Assembly: GCA_944990035.1 (NCBI GenBank)
Contig: CALYLX010000100.1
Coordinates: forward strand, 372,001-436,000
Direction: 5' to 3'
Origin: Clitopilus passeckerianus
Taxonomy: Eukaryota; Basidiomycota; Agaricomycetes; Agaricales; Entolomataceae
Length of the DNA: 64,000 nt
In this document: positions 1 to 10,423 of the stretch, one piece after another
Layout: the number at the start of each line of letters is the position of its first letter
Numbering within the stretch: the stretch's first letter is position 1
The notes under the pieces: model-generated
Told to the model about the DNA's origin: nothing
Databases searched by the model: none
Seen by the model: the letters and a program-made list of their open reading frames with translations, nothing else
Position numbers and translations under genes: made by a program

Positions 1-462
1 ACCCCTCCCATACTCCGTTTCTTAAACGGGGCAAGTGTACCGGGATTGAGGCGAGCACAGATAATGTCGAGGAGTTGTGGTGCATGGAGAAGAAACCGGC
101 GGGTGGAAAGCGTTTGGAGATCGTTTGAAGATAATCAAGGGCTATAGTTCCTCCTTTTCCTCCGTTGTTGAGACTCTGTAGACAAGTTCGTGTTAGACTT
201 ATAGTGGGATGTGCGTCGAGATTCTCAGTGACCGTCCACCAACAAACTCTGAATATCCGAACGAACTGTTCGGTCTTCCCCCGACGGGCGCTAAATGTCA
301 TGAATAATGCTGTGTCAACATCTTCACTGGCGCTTCAACCTGGGGCTTCGTGCTATAAGGGAGACGAGTAGGACGCTTGTCAATGTCATTCTGTGAACCA
401 TTCCTCTGGTCCAAGATCTGCTTCATTCTGTGCTCCCAATCTACCCAAAGAAACCCACCGGA
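1..462 (+). other. 5' flank of NLR gene 1
   Basis: No gene is seen here; this is the upstream region of gene 1. It is similar to the upstream region of gene 4 (about 40540-41022), for example around the shared AAGGAGTTGTGG-like and AGACTCTGTAGA stretches. It therefore represents the alpha-type 5' module. It contains the conserved upstream motif listed separately at 284-315. Short ORFs here show no recognisable protein. Confidence 0.6.
284..315 (+). promoter_or_regulatory. conserved upstream motif, gene 1
   Basis: GGGCGC(T/C)AA-type core followed about 15 bases later by a GCTGTGT box, roughly 180 bp upstream of the gene 1 ATG. The same pair of blocks occurs upstream of all six NLR genes at a similar distance. 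It could be a promoter element or part of the 5' leader; its function is inferred from conservation only. Confidence 0.5.
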
Positions 463-3400
463 ATGGATTCAGTCCAAACTACCGACCCAGAGCCTGCAAG
501 GAGCGATGACAGACATCCAAAAAGGCGTCCAACCCTCCCCGTTCCTCCTTCGGTGGACCTCTCGATGCAGTCAAACACCACGGTAGCTGGGCGCGATGTG
601 GTTATCAACATTGCAGCCGAAGTGCCTCACAGAGATCCTCCTATCGGTAGACATGTTCGGCAATAAGTTTCTCGGCCTATGGACTGACCTCATTGCCAGA
701 TACACGAATCCTTGCCAACTGGGTATCGCCTCTGAATCATCATAAGTTTCATAAGGATATAGTGGAGAAGGTGATGAAAGGAACTGGCTCTTGGATCTTC
801 GAACATCCAAAATATAAGGACTGGCTATCCAAGAAGACCAATATCCTGTGGGGAACGGGCATACGTGAGTTTATTTATCAGGTTGGAGAGAATTGAACGG
901 AGTTTGATAATGAAATGCAGCGGGAGCAGGAAAAACATGTATAATGTGAGGCACCTGTTTTGGCCTTCATCAAGTTGTTCGAATACCCACTTAACATTCA
1001 TACAGCTCGGTTGTTGTTGAACATCTCATCAAAGACAGACAAGCGACGGTGGTCTACATCTACTGCCAATACAATGATCAGTTATCTCCCCCCGATATCC
1101 TGGCCTGCATGCTCAAGCAGATGATTGAACGTTCCCCAGCAGTGGCCCAATACGTCTCGACATCTCTCTATAAAGACTGCCTCAGCACTGAAACCAAGCC
1201 CTCACATTCGGAGCTATTGACGGCGCTACGAGGAGCTGCCCAACTGTTTACCGACCTCTTTCTGGTAGTGGATGCACTGGATGAACTTAGAGATGATATC
1301 CGACCTGAACTCATCAACAATCTCATATCGCTTCAACAACCACTTTTCTTCACGTCCCGCACACTCTCAGACTTCCCGGACTTGAAGCAGCCCGACTTCA
1401 CCATTCGAGCCCCTGATGATGATTTCCGCACGTATATATCGACCAAGATCGCATCGTTCCCGAAGTTGGAGCCTCTCCTTCGAGGGCCTGGCGTTCGGGA
1501 TGATATTATCACCAAAATTTACGATCGATGCGATGGAATGTGAGTAAAAAAAATCTGTTCGGCGTGCATTGCAACTAGATCATTCGGCAGGTTTCTTCTG
1601 GCCGCTCTGCAGGTAGATGCGTTAGTATCAGCTGGCATCATTGATGCCAAAGGTCTGCGCAAAGCGGTAGAGCATCTCCCTACAACACTACATGCTCGAT
1701 ACGAGCTCACTCTAGAGCGAATTAGAGCTCAAAATGAGCGGGAGCGGGATCTGGCCTGCAGGATGATTGCAATTATAACGCATGCCACCCGTATTCTCCA
1801 AGTTGATGAGCTTCTCGACGCCCTAACGATTGATATCGAGGCGGCCTCTGTCGAGGAGGAGCATCGTACAGCGGAAGAGACCCTGACTGGCGTTTGTAAT
1901 GGGTTGGTGACAATTGAGAAGGAAAAACGAACGGTCCAGTTGATCCGTATGTCATCGTCATGATCATTTCTTTCCAAACTAATCATTTACTTGATCAGAC
2001 TATACGGCGCAAGAATTCTTCAAAGGGCGAAAGGATACACCAGTATTCAGCGATCCACATAGGTTCATCGCAGATGCTTCTGCGATATACTTGATTCATG
2101 CGGATATTAAACCCGGCAGCATTGGTTCCGAAAGAGACCTTCAAAAAACCAAGGCTTCCTACCCCTTTTTATACTACGTCTGCTCCAATCTGGGTCATCA
2201 CACGTACCATGCAAGTGAAAGTGGCAAAGACCCAGTCCCTGAGCATGTGGGTCAGCTTTTCCGGAAGCGACCAAACGCACCGTTGCCACTCACTGGCCTG
2301 GGGAACTACATCGATCACGGGCAGGCAATTCATTTTGCGTCGCTATATGGCCTGGAATCCCTATTCGAGGAAACGCATGACGGCCTGGATCAGATGTCGG
2401 CGCTTGGTTGTTCGACGTTGTTCTTTGCATGCCTTGGCGGTCATGCAGCGCTCGTGGATCGGATTACGAAGAGATTAGGAGTCCGCCTGCAGATTGGCCG
2501 TCCAACAAAATTTGGAGCCACTCCTCTTCATGCCGCATGCCGAAGTGGAAAGCGAGACATTGTACAACTGTTGTTACCAATGCTCGGCCAGCACGGCGGT
2601 TTTCCGGCGGGCGTAGGCGTTCAACGGCTCATTGAACAGACGAATGTGAATATCAACGCCAAGATGTTGGATGGACAAACGGCCCTTCATCTAGCATCGC
2701 AAGATGGATATAAACCAGTGGTTGAAGCACTTCTCCGCCATGCAAGCGACGATCGAGGACTCGGAAGAAACACTGATCTATGGAGACCATTACATTCATC
2801 CTCCTTTAGAGGTTGCTGGACGGTATTCCAACTGCATCGGGGCCTTCCTTACATTGAACTCAATGCCAAAAACAAGGATGGGCAAACGCCACTTTACATG
2901 GCGGCCCGCAATGGGCACGAGCCAGTTGTTCAATTGCTCCTGAACACCACGGAAATCGACGTCAATGCAAGAGGCAACAACGGCTGGACACCGCTCCACC
3001 AAGCTGCCTCAAAAGGGCACGAGTCAGTTGCTCAACTGCTCCTGAACTCCACCGGCATCGAGGTCAATCCAAAGACCAACAGCGGATGGACACCACTTCA
3101 CCTTGCAGCCTTGAAAGGGCACGAGTCAGTTGCTCAACTGCTCCTGAACTCCACCGGCATCGAGGTGAATGCAAGAGAGGAAGATGGATGGACACCACTT
3201 TACGTTGCAGCCTCGAAAGGGCACGAGTCGGTCGCTCAACTGCTCCTGAACTCCACCGGCATCGAGGTCAATCCAAAGAGCAACAGAGGATGGACACCAC
3301 TTCACGAAGCAGCCCAGGAAGGGCACGAGTCGGTTGCTCAACTGCTCCTGAACTCCACCGGCATCGAGGTCAATCCAAAGACCAACAGCGGATCTACACC

Positions 3401-3920
3401 ACTTCACAAAGCAGCCTTGAAAGGGCACGAGTCGGTTGCTCAACTGCTCCTGAACTCCACCGGCATCGAGGTGAATGCAAGAGAGGAAGATGGATGGACA
3501 CCACTTTACCTTGCAGCCTCGAAAGGGCACGAGTCGGTCGCTCAACTGCTCCTGAACTCCACCGGCATCGAGGTCAATCCAAAGAGCAACAGAGGATGGA
3601 CACCACTTCACAAAGCAGCCCAGGAAGGGCACGAGTCGGTTGCTCAACTGCTCCTGAACTCCACCGGCATCGAGGTCAATCCAAAGACCAACAGCGGATC
3701 GACACCACTTCACAAAGCAGCCCAGGAAGGGCACGAGTCGGTCGTTCAATTACTCTTGAACTCTACCGGCACAGAGCTCAATGCAATAGGAGAAGGTGGA
3801 TGGACGAAAAGAAGAGTGTTCCCGGGGAGAGTTCCAGAGATCCGTTACGCAAATGGCCAAATAGCGAGAAAGTGGGGAATAATGGTATCTGATAGGCCAT
3901 GGGATAAACAGTCGACCTGA
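463..3920 (+). CDS. NLR gene 1: NACHT-ankyrin protein with replaced C-terminus
   Basis: Predicted exons are 463-646, 700-864, 921-945, 1006-1539, 1591-1946 and 1999-3920. All introns are GT-AG and 51-60 nt, and the joined frame is 1,061 residues. The start was chosen because MDS opens every paralogue here. Seen in order: a basic N-terminal stretch (HPKRRP), a TTVAGRDVVIN motif, a nephrocystin-3-like block (LANW...GTGSWIFEHP...ILWGTGI), Walker A GAGKT at about 118-122, Walker B LVVDALDEL (D214, D217-E218), a TSRTLSDFP segment, an HYTAQEFF segment, divergent ankyrins, and nine 34-residue ankyrin repeats (about 717-1022). The last 35 or so residues come from fused 3' flank (see junction at 3806). 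The family consists of STAND NTPases that switch on ligand sensing; a cytosolic non-self sensor role is inferred. Whether the truncated form works is unknown. Confidence 0.85.
2883..3800 (+). repeat. ankyrin repeat array of gene 1 (9 x 102 bp)
   Basis: Nine in-frame 102-bp units start at 2883 and every 102 bp after that. Units 3-5 (3087-3392) and 6-8 (3393-3698) form a duplicated 306-bp higher-order block: the inter-repeat loops run AREEDG, PKSNRG, PKTNSG twice. The DNA is nearly identical between units, which points to recent unequal exchange. Confidence 0.9.
3801..3811 (+). other. deletion junction fusing gene 1 to its 3' flank
   Basis: Up to GGATGGACG (ending 3806) the sequence matches gene 5 at 56880-56886. 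From AAAGAAGAG (3808 on) it matches 57994 onward. Relative to gene 5, about 1.1 kb is missing: the last ankyrin repeats, the class I C-terminus and the proximal 3' flank. The remaining frame reads into former flank until TGA at 3918. Confidence 0.85.
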
Positions 3921-6900
3921 AAACAGGTGTTACTCGCAGAGGTAACCTTTCGAGGTGCAAAGGGACGTACAGTATCGATGAATACCTTGCATAGGTGTCA
4001 GGTATGGTTCTAGAGGGTTTGACGCTGTAAAACTGGGCGACGTATATCGCCATCCCGGTTCTAATCGGAATTTACTGCACAAAGCCTTGTCAGCATTGCA
4101 TGTAGGTTGACTCTGGCACCCATAAAACCTTGCTATTGACTTCCAACTTATCCGCTGGTGGGTGTACCTAGCCTTGATCGAGTCGGTACGTTCTGGCAGG
4201 CAGCCCAACCACATTAACCTTCCTTAACACCTGGTGATAGGATACCGACGTCCCAAATAGTCTTCGGGAGCAAGGGAGCTTGCTGCGCCATCGCACAGGA
4301 CCCGACTTTCGTGTGCAAATATCTGTATCCATATCGCACTGTGTCTACATAAGAATTTATCATCAATGCGAAGACGTTTCCGAATGAACTGACCAGCTAC
4401 ATGGAAAACCCACGCAGGTAGCCCTGATTTCTCTGGTATCTTGTACAGTCATATTGGGTCATATTCAGGCCGCTTTTCGCAGCAATGATGGGTCCATTTG
4501 CCTCCCGTCTGGCGGGACATCGTTGTTCACGGACAACCCTGATCCAAGGGTGCCTATTCAAGAGGTACGTAAGGTTAGCCTCAAGGCTGGTTGAGGATGC
4601 GGTAGCAATGTCTGACCAGGGAGGTGAAGTCATCCAAGACCGTTCGAGTATAGCAGATGACCATGTCATTTGGTCTGCAGCGAGGATTTAGTCTGGGGCC
4701 GATATGAAATACACTCTTGGGTAACATACACATCTCAGAGCTGCCCCAGCATGGGTATCCGGGGGATTGACGTTCTAAGTCGCCGTCGCTGGATATCACG
4801 GTTTGGAGCCAAAAGAGCTAAGGGGCGTTGCCGATATTGGCCTGAGGGATCGAATTTCCGAGGCAAAGAATACGCATTTTGACTTCAAATTGATCTCATG
4901 CTCGAGCTTTAGAGAAAGCAGAGAATCCTGAGGGAGCAGCGGGAACCAGCCGAAACAGGTGGATGATGGTTCTGACCAAGGAGTAGTGTGGCTGTGACTG
5001 ACGCGATTCGAGTTTCTTTTACCTTAACTCCCATGCCCAGCAAGATGATCAGTGTCTTCCAAGCGCCAACGACAGGCTCGGCCATGAAGACGGCCAAAGG
5101 CAAACAGCCTGCTCCTAATAAGCCATATGTAATAACGGCCGCCCTGCCTAGATAAGAGTAGCCGAAAATCCTTCGGTTCGATGTGAGCTTTCAGCTTTTT
5201 CCATCCTTGCATGTTGGGAGACTCACAAACGCGCCATTTCCAGGCAGGATACTCTGTCTTTACTTGCGAACAGTCTGCCGCTAAGCAAGTGGATCTGAAA
5301 ACTTATGTGAACACGACGACAAGTCTGGACGATTAACTCGAGAAATGACATGGACTCGTATGCCCGAGACGTCTCAGCGAGAAGGGATTTGGCTTGGTGC
5401 ATTCTTCCATGTCTATAATATAAGTATAGCTTGCTGATACCTTTTCTCTAGGCTGCAGCGAACCATTCCTTGTTCACTTCATACGACCTACTCGGTCTTG
5501 TGCCCTAACACAGGCGACGCCTACAACAGGACCGCCATCATGCAAGAACCGTTCAGAACGAATCTATGTAGCGGATCCTATCACTATAGGAAGTCTCGCG
5601 CGGACTTTTACCTCCATAAGTTATTGCCCTAGTAAGTCTAGAATCAGTTCACGTTGAACGAAAAGAAGCTCACATTAAGCCATACATTCCAGATGCGTAC
5701 CTACCAACTGCAGGATGGTGTGGCCTTGCTATCAGCTTTTCAGTTCTACGACCTTACGAATGACGTTTGCGAGCGTCATCAGGATCGGCCAAATGAAAGT
5801 ATGTGTCAACCCAACTACTTTGACGAAAGGAAGCTCATTAGTTGGCGCAGACGCTCAGTCACGTTTGAAGCTACCGGACGAAAGTTGTAATTCATCGACG
5901 TCAAAAACCGAATACCCTAAAAGCCAGAATGTTCGGGAATAATAAATTTCCTTCCATCCTCCCAACAACTCCCACCTCCTCTCCCCCGAAAATTCCACAT
6001 CGCCTTCCCGAGCTGCGAATCCCGCGCATCATCTGTAAGCTCCTCAAATCATCTCCAGGAGCTCATACTCTCCACCGGTGGCTGTTTCTCGGACCAAATC
6101 CTGTCGAATCTCTACGAGCTCCACCAATCCAACGTTATCCCAAGAGGGCACTCGGCAGCACGGCCTCCACGTCCGGCCCCCACCTTCCGAACGCATTGAG
6201 GCTACTTCAGCTATACAAAACGGTGCAACCTCTTGGTCGGCGAAGAGTAATGCCTGTCGTGGGGGGTCTGCCGCCTCCGCTACGGCATCCATACATCTCG
6301 GTTTTCGTACTTCTGCGAATCGGGATTCATGGCATTGGCGGGGGGTCTGCGTGGCGAAACCGGTGACGTTCAGGGAAACGGGGAAAAAATGGAGGAGGGA
6401 TGAGGGCACGGTCGTGTCATTAAGGTAGTAATATTTTGCATGTATATGAGTAGAACTGGCAGTAATACTGTAGTAGTAGGTAGTAGTCGTAGTCGTCAAT
6501 ATCATCGCTACGACAGCGGGATTCGATACGATTAGAGTGGGTACGAGCTGCCAATGTGTAACTTGAGACGAAAGGATGGCGGCGAAGGCTGCCATCCTAG
6601 GAAAGTTGATGCTGAAGGGCCAGTCGTTGTCTAAGCATGCCGCCCAACGGTATTTCTACAAGCAGGGCCGTTAGTGCTGCCTAGGATTCAGGATAGGAAA
6701 TGTACAAACATCCTCGGTATCCTACGGTCCAAGGTTACTGTATCCTCACGGGTGCACTAGTGCACGGGGAAGATCGCAGATCCAAATATTTCAGCTTCAG
6801 GCAGCATGGTTGTCATCGGCAGTGGGAATCATAGGAGGGAAGCCAGCCTGGGAGCCTGATGGCCCTTCGAGGATTCGGTCGTGGTCACTGTACGAAGAAG

Positions 6901-9320
6901 TCACATCTGGAGCGGTAGGGAGCGCCTGACCAACGATTTGAAGTGTCAGAATATGTGGTCGAGTTGATGGAGGGCAAGGGCGGAAGGTGCCAGGTCCGTA
7001 GACAGTTTGCAGACAATGAAATTGAGAGGAGATTGTGGTCGCGGGTTGATGCAGATGAGTTATCCAGATGTAAGAAGGGAGGGGGTGGTGACGTGATGGG
7101 ACGTGCGTAGGTCTGCTCGTAAAGTTTTATTGCGTTGAGGTGGATATCACCGGTAGCGGGATATGGAATAAGGTAATCCTGAAGGCAAGATCGTCAGCAT
7201 TTCCTGCGGTTGACATGATTCTAGTGCTTACACGAACCTCATTGCTATCCGTGAGCAAAGGAAGTTCGTCATTATCCTCTCAACAGCCAGAAAGTAACCA
7301 GATCTCCGTGAATATGGATAAGTCGAGGAGACCGTCGTGAAGATTGTAGTCTAATGTGTATCCTTCTTGAAGTTGAACGTACACATTGCTTGGTTACCGG
7401 AAGCTTGAAGTTATTGTTTCCGACATTTCGTAGCGAGCTGGCAGGAGAGATAGAGTGAGAAGCGATGTGGTCAAGTGGCGGTAGAAGAAGTCGCGAGGTT
7501 ACGATGACAAATAAATCTCCTCTCTCTTCTTTTCTCAACCTCCCAAGGTCAAACGATGCAAACCAGCAGCAAGCAGGGCTGGAATGCAAATCTCGTTCAT
7601 CAAGTATAACGTCAAACTCAGCCTTCTTGAGAAACAACTATTTGATGAGGAGCAAGAGAAGCCGGCATAGGCTGACTGCTGCAAGTGCGGTCGAGATTGG
7701 ACAACTCAAGTCAAGGTACATACCTTTTCCTTTTCTATTCTTTTCCACCTTCCCGACTCGCAGCGGGCCTTTTGGCATCTTCCTCTTACCTCACCCTTCT
7801 TTGAACGAACGAACGAGGACGTTACTGATAAAATCATTTCTAGATTCCTCTAACATAAACATTTCCGAGTTCAAAACTCGTAACATGACTATGCTAGTCA
7901 CATTGAATATGCAGGTTCGAGTGTTAATTCTACCAGGACAAGGTAGGCCGTCGACCTCTTCCTATTGGGATGACAATCTGACCTCTTCGTTTCAGAGCCG
8001 TGAATTTCATTACTCCCACTGCTAGCCTCGCGAGATGCATCCGTCGAGCTTCAAGCGCTTCAACTGCGAACTGGAAGGCTTCCATCCAGGTGAGCCCACC
8101 CAGCCCCAACAACCATCGTTTCTGCCATACTCCTATTCTCGAGCACCCTTCTTCGCCCCTTCTCCAGCGCTTTCCCGCCATCTTTATGTATTGGAAGCGT
8201 GGACTGACCGCTTTGCTTTGCAGGTGCATCCTTGAACCTCTCCGGTTTCGCGGACACAGGTTGGCCTCAAACTCTCCAGCTATCGATTGTCCACGACTTG
8301 GGGAGAAGCTGTCTCCTGTGAATCCGAGCTTTGCCAATTCCCCTTCTGGTGGATTGGCGCTACTACTGCTGCCTACCAACTTCAACGGCACTATGACACA
8401 AGGTTCTTCGGGGACCCGCTGTCCAACATCATGACAGCCACAAGCATCGTTTCGCACTGGCGTTTTCGACATATGCCGTCTACCCCTAAGCCTCACTGCT
8501 TCAGCGACATCAATTGACGGATACGGGGCTATCCGTAAAGTCAAGGCCCCAGGAGCAACGGAGATGTGTCATGGTATTTTTTTGCCATTCCCTCCCGTAT
8601 TCGTGATTCTAAATTCTCATCTCAGGTTTCCCACTTATACTCGATGGCCACAGCTTTCGACATCAAGGTGTCACCCTTCTGGGATCCCAGCTATCCTCTA
8701 CTTTTCCGTCGCAAGACGCACTCCTGTGAAGACTGGACTCCCAGTCCTCCCGAGCTTGTGTCTCGAGCCATGATTACCCACCTACCCGCTCCAACTGTGC
8801 TACCTCCAGAAACGACGACTATCCAAGACGAACCGCCAGGTGTCTCTGACCGGCGCATGCGGCACCCACCCACCGCCTCCTCCAGAAGACGATCAATCCC
8901 CGTTGTCTCAGGAGTTTCAGACGCTGAAAGAGTGCGGCCTCCCCGTCCCCCTCCTCGCTACATGTGGCCTCCCTTTGCCGCTAGATCCCCATCACCCCGG
9001 CTCCAAGGCTCGGGCACTCAACAAAGCAGCTTTCGTCATCGTGGTACAGAAGAGCCTGCCTGGGCATATCACGAAAGTTTCCTTTGGCTCAGGTCCAAGC
9101 GCTATAGTCGAAAGCTCACTGGCCACCACGTCGTGATTGTCGCCGACTCCGCTTTCATTCCGCTTCTTCGCAATATTCAATGGCGCCAGTTCACTTGTGG
9201 GCGGTTGGGTACATTTACTCTACAAATTTGTTGTGGCGGTTATGCGTAGTTGGAGTCTTCTTTTTTTGCCCGCCTTGAATGAAGTGCCATTTGCGCTAAG
9301 TCGTACGCTGCCTCCATGGC
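3808..9320 (+). repeat. spacer X, copy 1 of a ~5.5-kb segmental duplication
   Basis: This stretch aligns almost base for base with 57994-63540, with an offset of 54186 at the left and 54219-54222 at the right after small indels. A more diverged third copy is at about 36451-40516. From 3921 to about 7460 I see no convincing gene; the short ORFs are not conserved in frame between the copies. A GTA-rich microsatellite lies near 6465-6500. The right part (about 7465-9249) is gene-like and listed separately. Confidence 0.85.
7465..9249 (+). pseudogene. eroded multi-exon gene of unknown family (spacer X copy)
   Basis: Not recognised. Several exon-intron boundaries are conserved with other spacers. 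One exon, 7844-7942, is preceded by TTTCTAG and followed by a GTAGGCCGTC donor, with an acceptor at 7995. Its frame (NISEFKTRN...) corresponds to QLKSCNAVTF at 23637-23744 and YLELKTGNTAAF at 49226-49322. Further introns are suggested at about 8090-8222 (GTGAGCC...TTTGCAG). Near 8840-9136 a proline-rich frame contains EFQTLKECGLPVPL, which matches ELQTLNEIGLHLPL near 25150. No continuous protein could be assembled, and other frames are equally open locally, so decay is likely. A near-identical copy is at 61687-63468. Confidence 0.4.
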
Positions 9321-9647
9321 TCGAGCCTTTGAGGGCTTGGTGGCATAATTCAACAATCCAGTTTGGAGAGGTCTATGCCCATGCTGCAACCCAACCTCAT
9401 TCATATATAAACTCCGAACGTTTTGAACGTTCCCACTGGCTGTCAATTCATTGACTGAGGCAGTGCTGACCCTCATTGGCAGATGGGCGCCAATCGTGAT
9501 GAAGAAAGCTGTGTGGACTGCTTCTGAATCATCAGCGCTTGAGTCCCATGCGTATGCCTCGTGTCTGAGCAATAAGAGGTTGCTCGTCGTCCTGCAACCC
9601 CTCTCACGGTCTACTTGATCCTGCCCCTCTGGTTGGCCCAAGGAAGA
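9321..9647 (+). promoter_or_regulatory. gene 2 promoter region
   Basis: TATA-like TATATAA at about 9403-9410, followed by a GAACGTTTTGAACGTTC element (9416-9432), lies about 240 bp before the ATG at 9648. Gene 6 has a matching arrangement (TTATATATG at about 63646-63655, then ACGTTTTGAACGTT). The conserved GGGCGCCAA...AGCTGTGT motif follows at 9483-9514. Similarity to the spacer X'' copy falls from about 98% to clearly lower just before this region. Confidence 0.55.
9483..9514 (+). promoter_or_regulatory. conserved upstream motif, gene 2
   Basis: ATGGGCGCCAAT followed by AAGCTGTGT, 165 bp before the ATG of gene 2. It is the same two-block element found before the other NLR genes. Confidence 0.5.
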
Positions 9648-10017
9648 ATGGATTCATACGAAGCCACAGATCACGAACCTACGGACAGCGGTCGTGGACG
9701 TTCGAAAAGACCTCTCAGCCCTCAAGATTCGGCTCCTCCGTCGAAAAGAAGACGTTCAAAGTCCCCTCTTCCCCCTTCCACGGATGTCTCGATGCAATCT
9801 AGCACCATCACAGCTGGACGTGACCAAACATGCCACGGTCATCTACGTCTACTGTCAATACAATGATAAATTGTCTACCGCCGAGATACTATCTTGTATG
9901 CTCAAGCAGATGGTCGAAAATTCCGAGGAGGTTGCCCAATTTGTCTCTCACCACCTACGCCAGAAATGCCTGGACAATGAAACCAGACCTTCCAAATCGG
10001 AAATACTGATAACGCTG
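9648..10017 (+). pseudogene. NLR gene 2, 5' fragment (P-loop deleted, then interrupted)
   Basis: Starts MDSYEATDHEPTD and carries two basic clusters (KRPLSP and SKRRRSKSP) that look like a bipartite nuclear localisation signal, then STITAGRD. At 9824/9825 the frame jumps straight to the KHATVIYVYCQYNDKLS segment of exon 4. About 455 bp found in genes 3 and 5 is missing: end of exon 1, exon 2 (nephrocystin-3-like block), the 25-nt P-loop exon, and the start of exon 4. The join also shifts the frame: exon 1 continues to a stop near 9866, while the true downstream frame starts at 9826. The fragment ends at 10017, where the LTR begins. With no Walker A and a broken frame this copy cannot make a working NLR. 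The remainder is at 18961-21115. Confidence 0.85.
10013..10017 (+). repeat. target site duplication (left), CGCTG
   Basis: CGCTG immediately before the 5' LTR is repeated directly after the 3' LTR at 18961-18965. Five bases is normal for Ty3/gypsy integrases. Confidence 0.9.
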
Positions 10018-10265
10018 TGTGGCGAATACGTGACAATGTTATGCTTACTTCATCCAGATAAGATTAGATTACTATTCCGAGCTCGTTCTATACATCCGTA
10101 CATCGTAGCTACTTCACAGATTACGTTAGCTATACCTAGGAATTAGTATATAAAGGTCCTGTACACGACTTAGAGAGACCAGCAATCTCGAATAGAAGAG
10201 GACTTACACCTGCTCTCTCGAGGCTACGTGTGACGCGACTGTGATACTCTCACACTCCCGCCACA
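10018..10265 (+). repeat. 5' LTR
   Basis: 248 bp, TG...CA ends with a 5-bp inverted repeat (TGTGG/CCACA). It appears base-identical to the LTR at 18713-18960. It contains a TATATAAAG box at 10147-10155. The sequence just after it (TATTTTGAGCATCTCCC) does not start with TGG, so no standard tRNA primer site is visible. Confidence 0.95.
10147..10155 (+). promoter_or_regulatory. LTR TATA box
   Basis: TATATAAAG within the 5' LTR; transcription would start roughly 25-40 bp downstream, defining the R region. The same box is at 18842-18850 in the 3' LTR. Confidence 0.75.
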
Positions 10266-10423
10266 TATTTTGAGCATCTCCCAGCTCTTCTCGCTCCCAG
10301 CGTCTCTTATCGTTTTCATTTGACTCTCGTATTCGCGGAACGTACGGCGGTTTGGCCACCCAAGTACACCCGACCTCGCAGAGTCAACTGTCTCTCAGCT
10401 TAAACCCTCAACAAACCCGAATT

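Noticed and set aside
3126..3749. Antisense ORFs of 100-207 aa with LSNRLVPFLGCFVKWC-like repeats
   Set aside because: Reverse-strand shadows of the ankyrin repeats in genes 1-5; no start context, promoter or independent conservation.
6044..6595. 183-aa minus-strand ORF in spacer X
   Set aside because: In the 98% identical copy (60231-60789) the frame is broken into two pieces, and in X' it is different again, so it is not maintained.
7930..8544. 204-aa minus-strand ORF in spacer X
   Set aside because: Conserved only because the X/X'' duplication is recent; it lies opposite the spliced plus-strand gene remnant and resembles nothing known to me.
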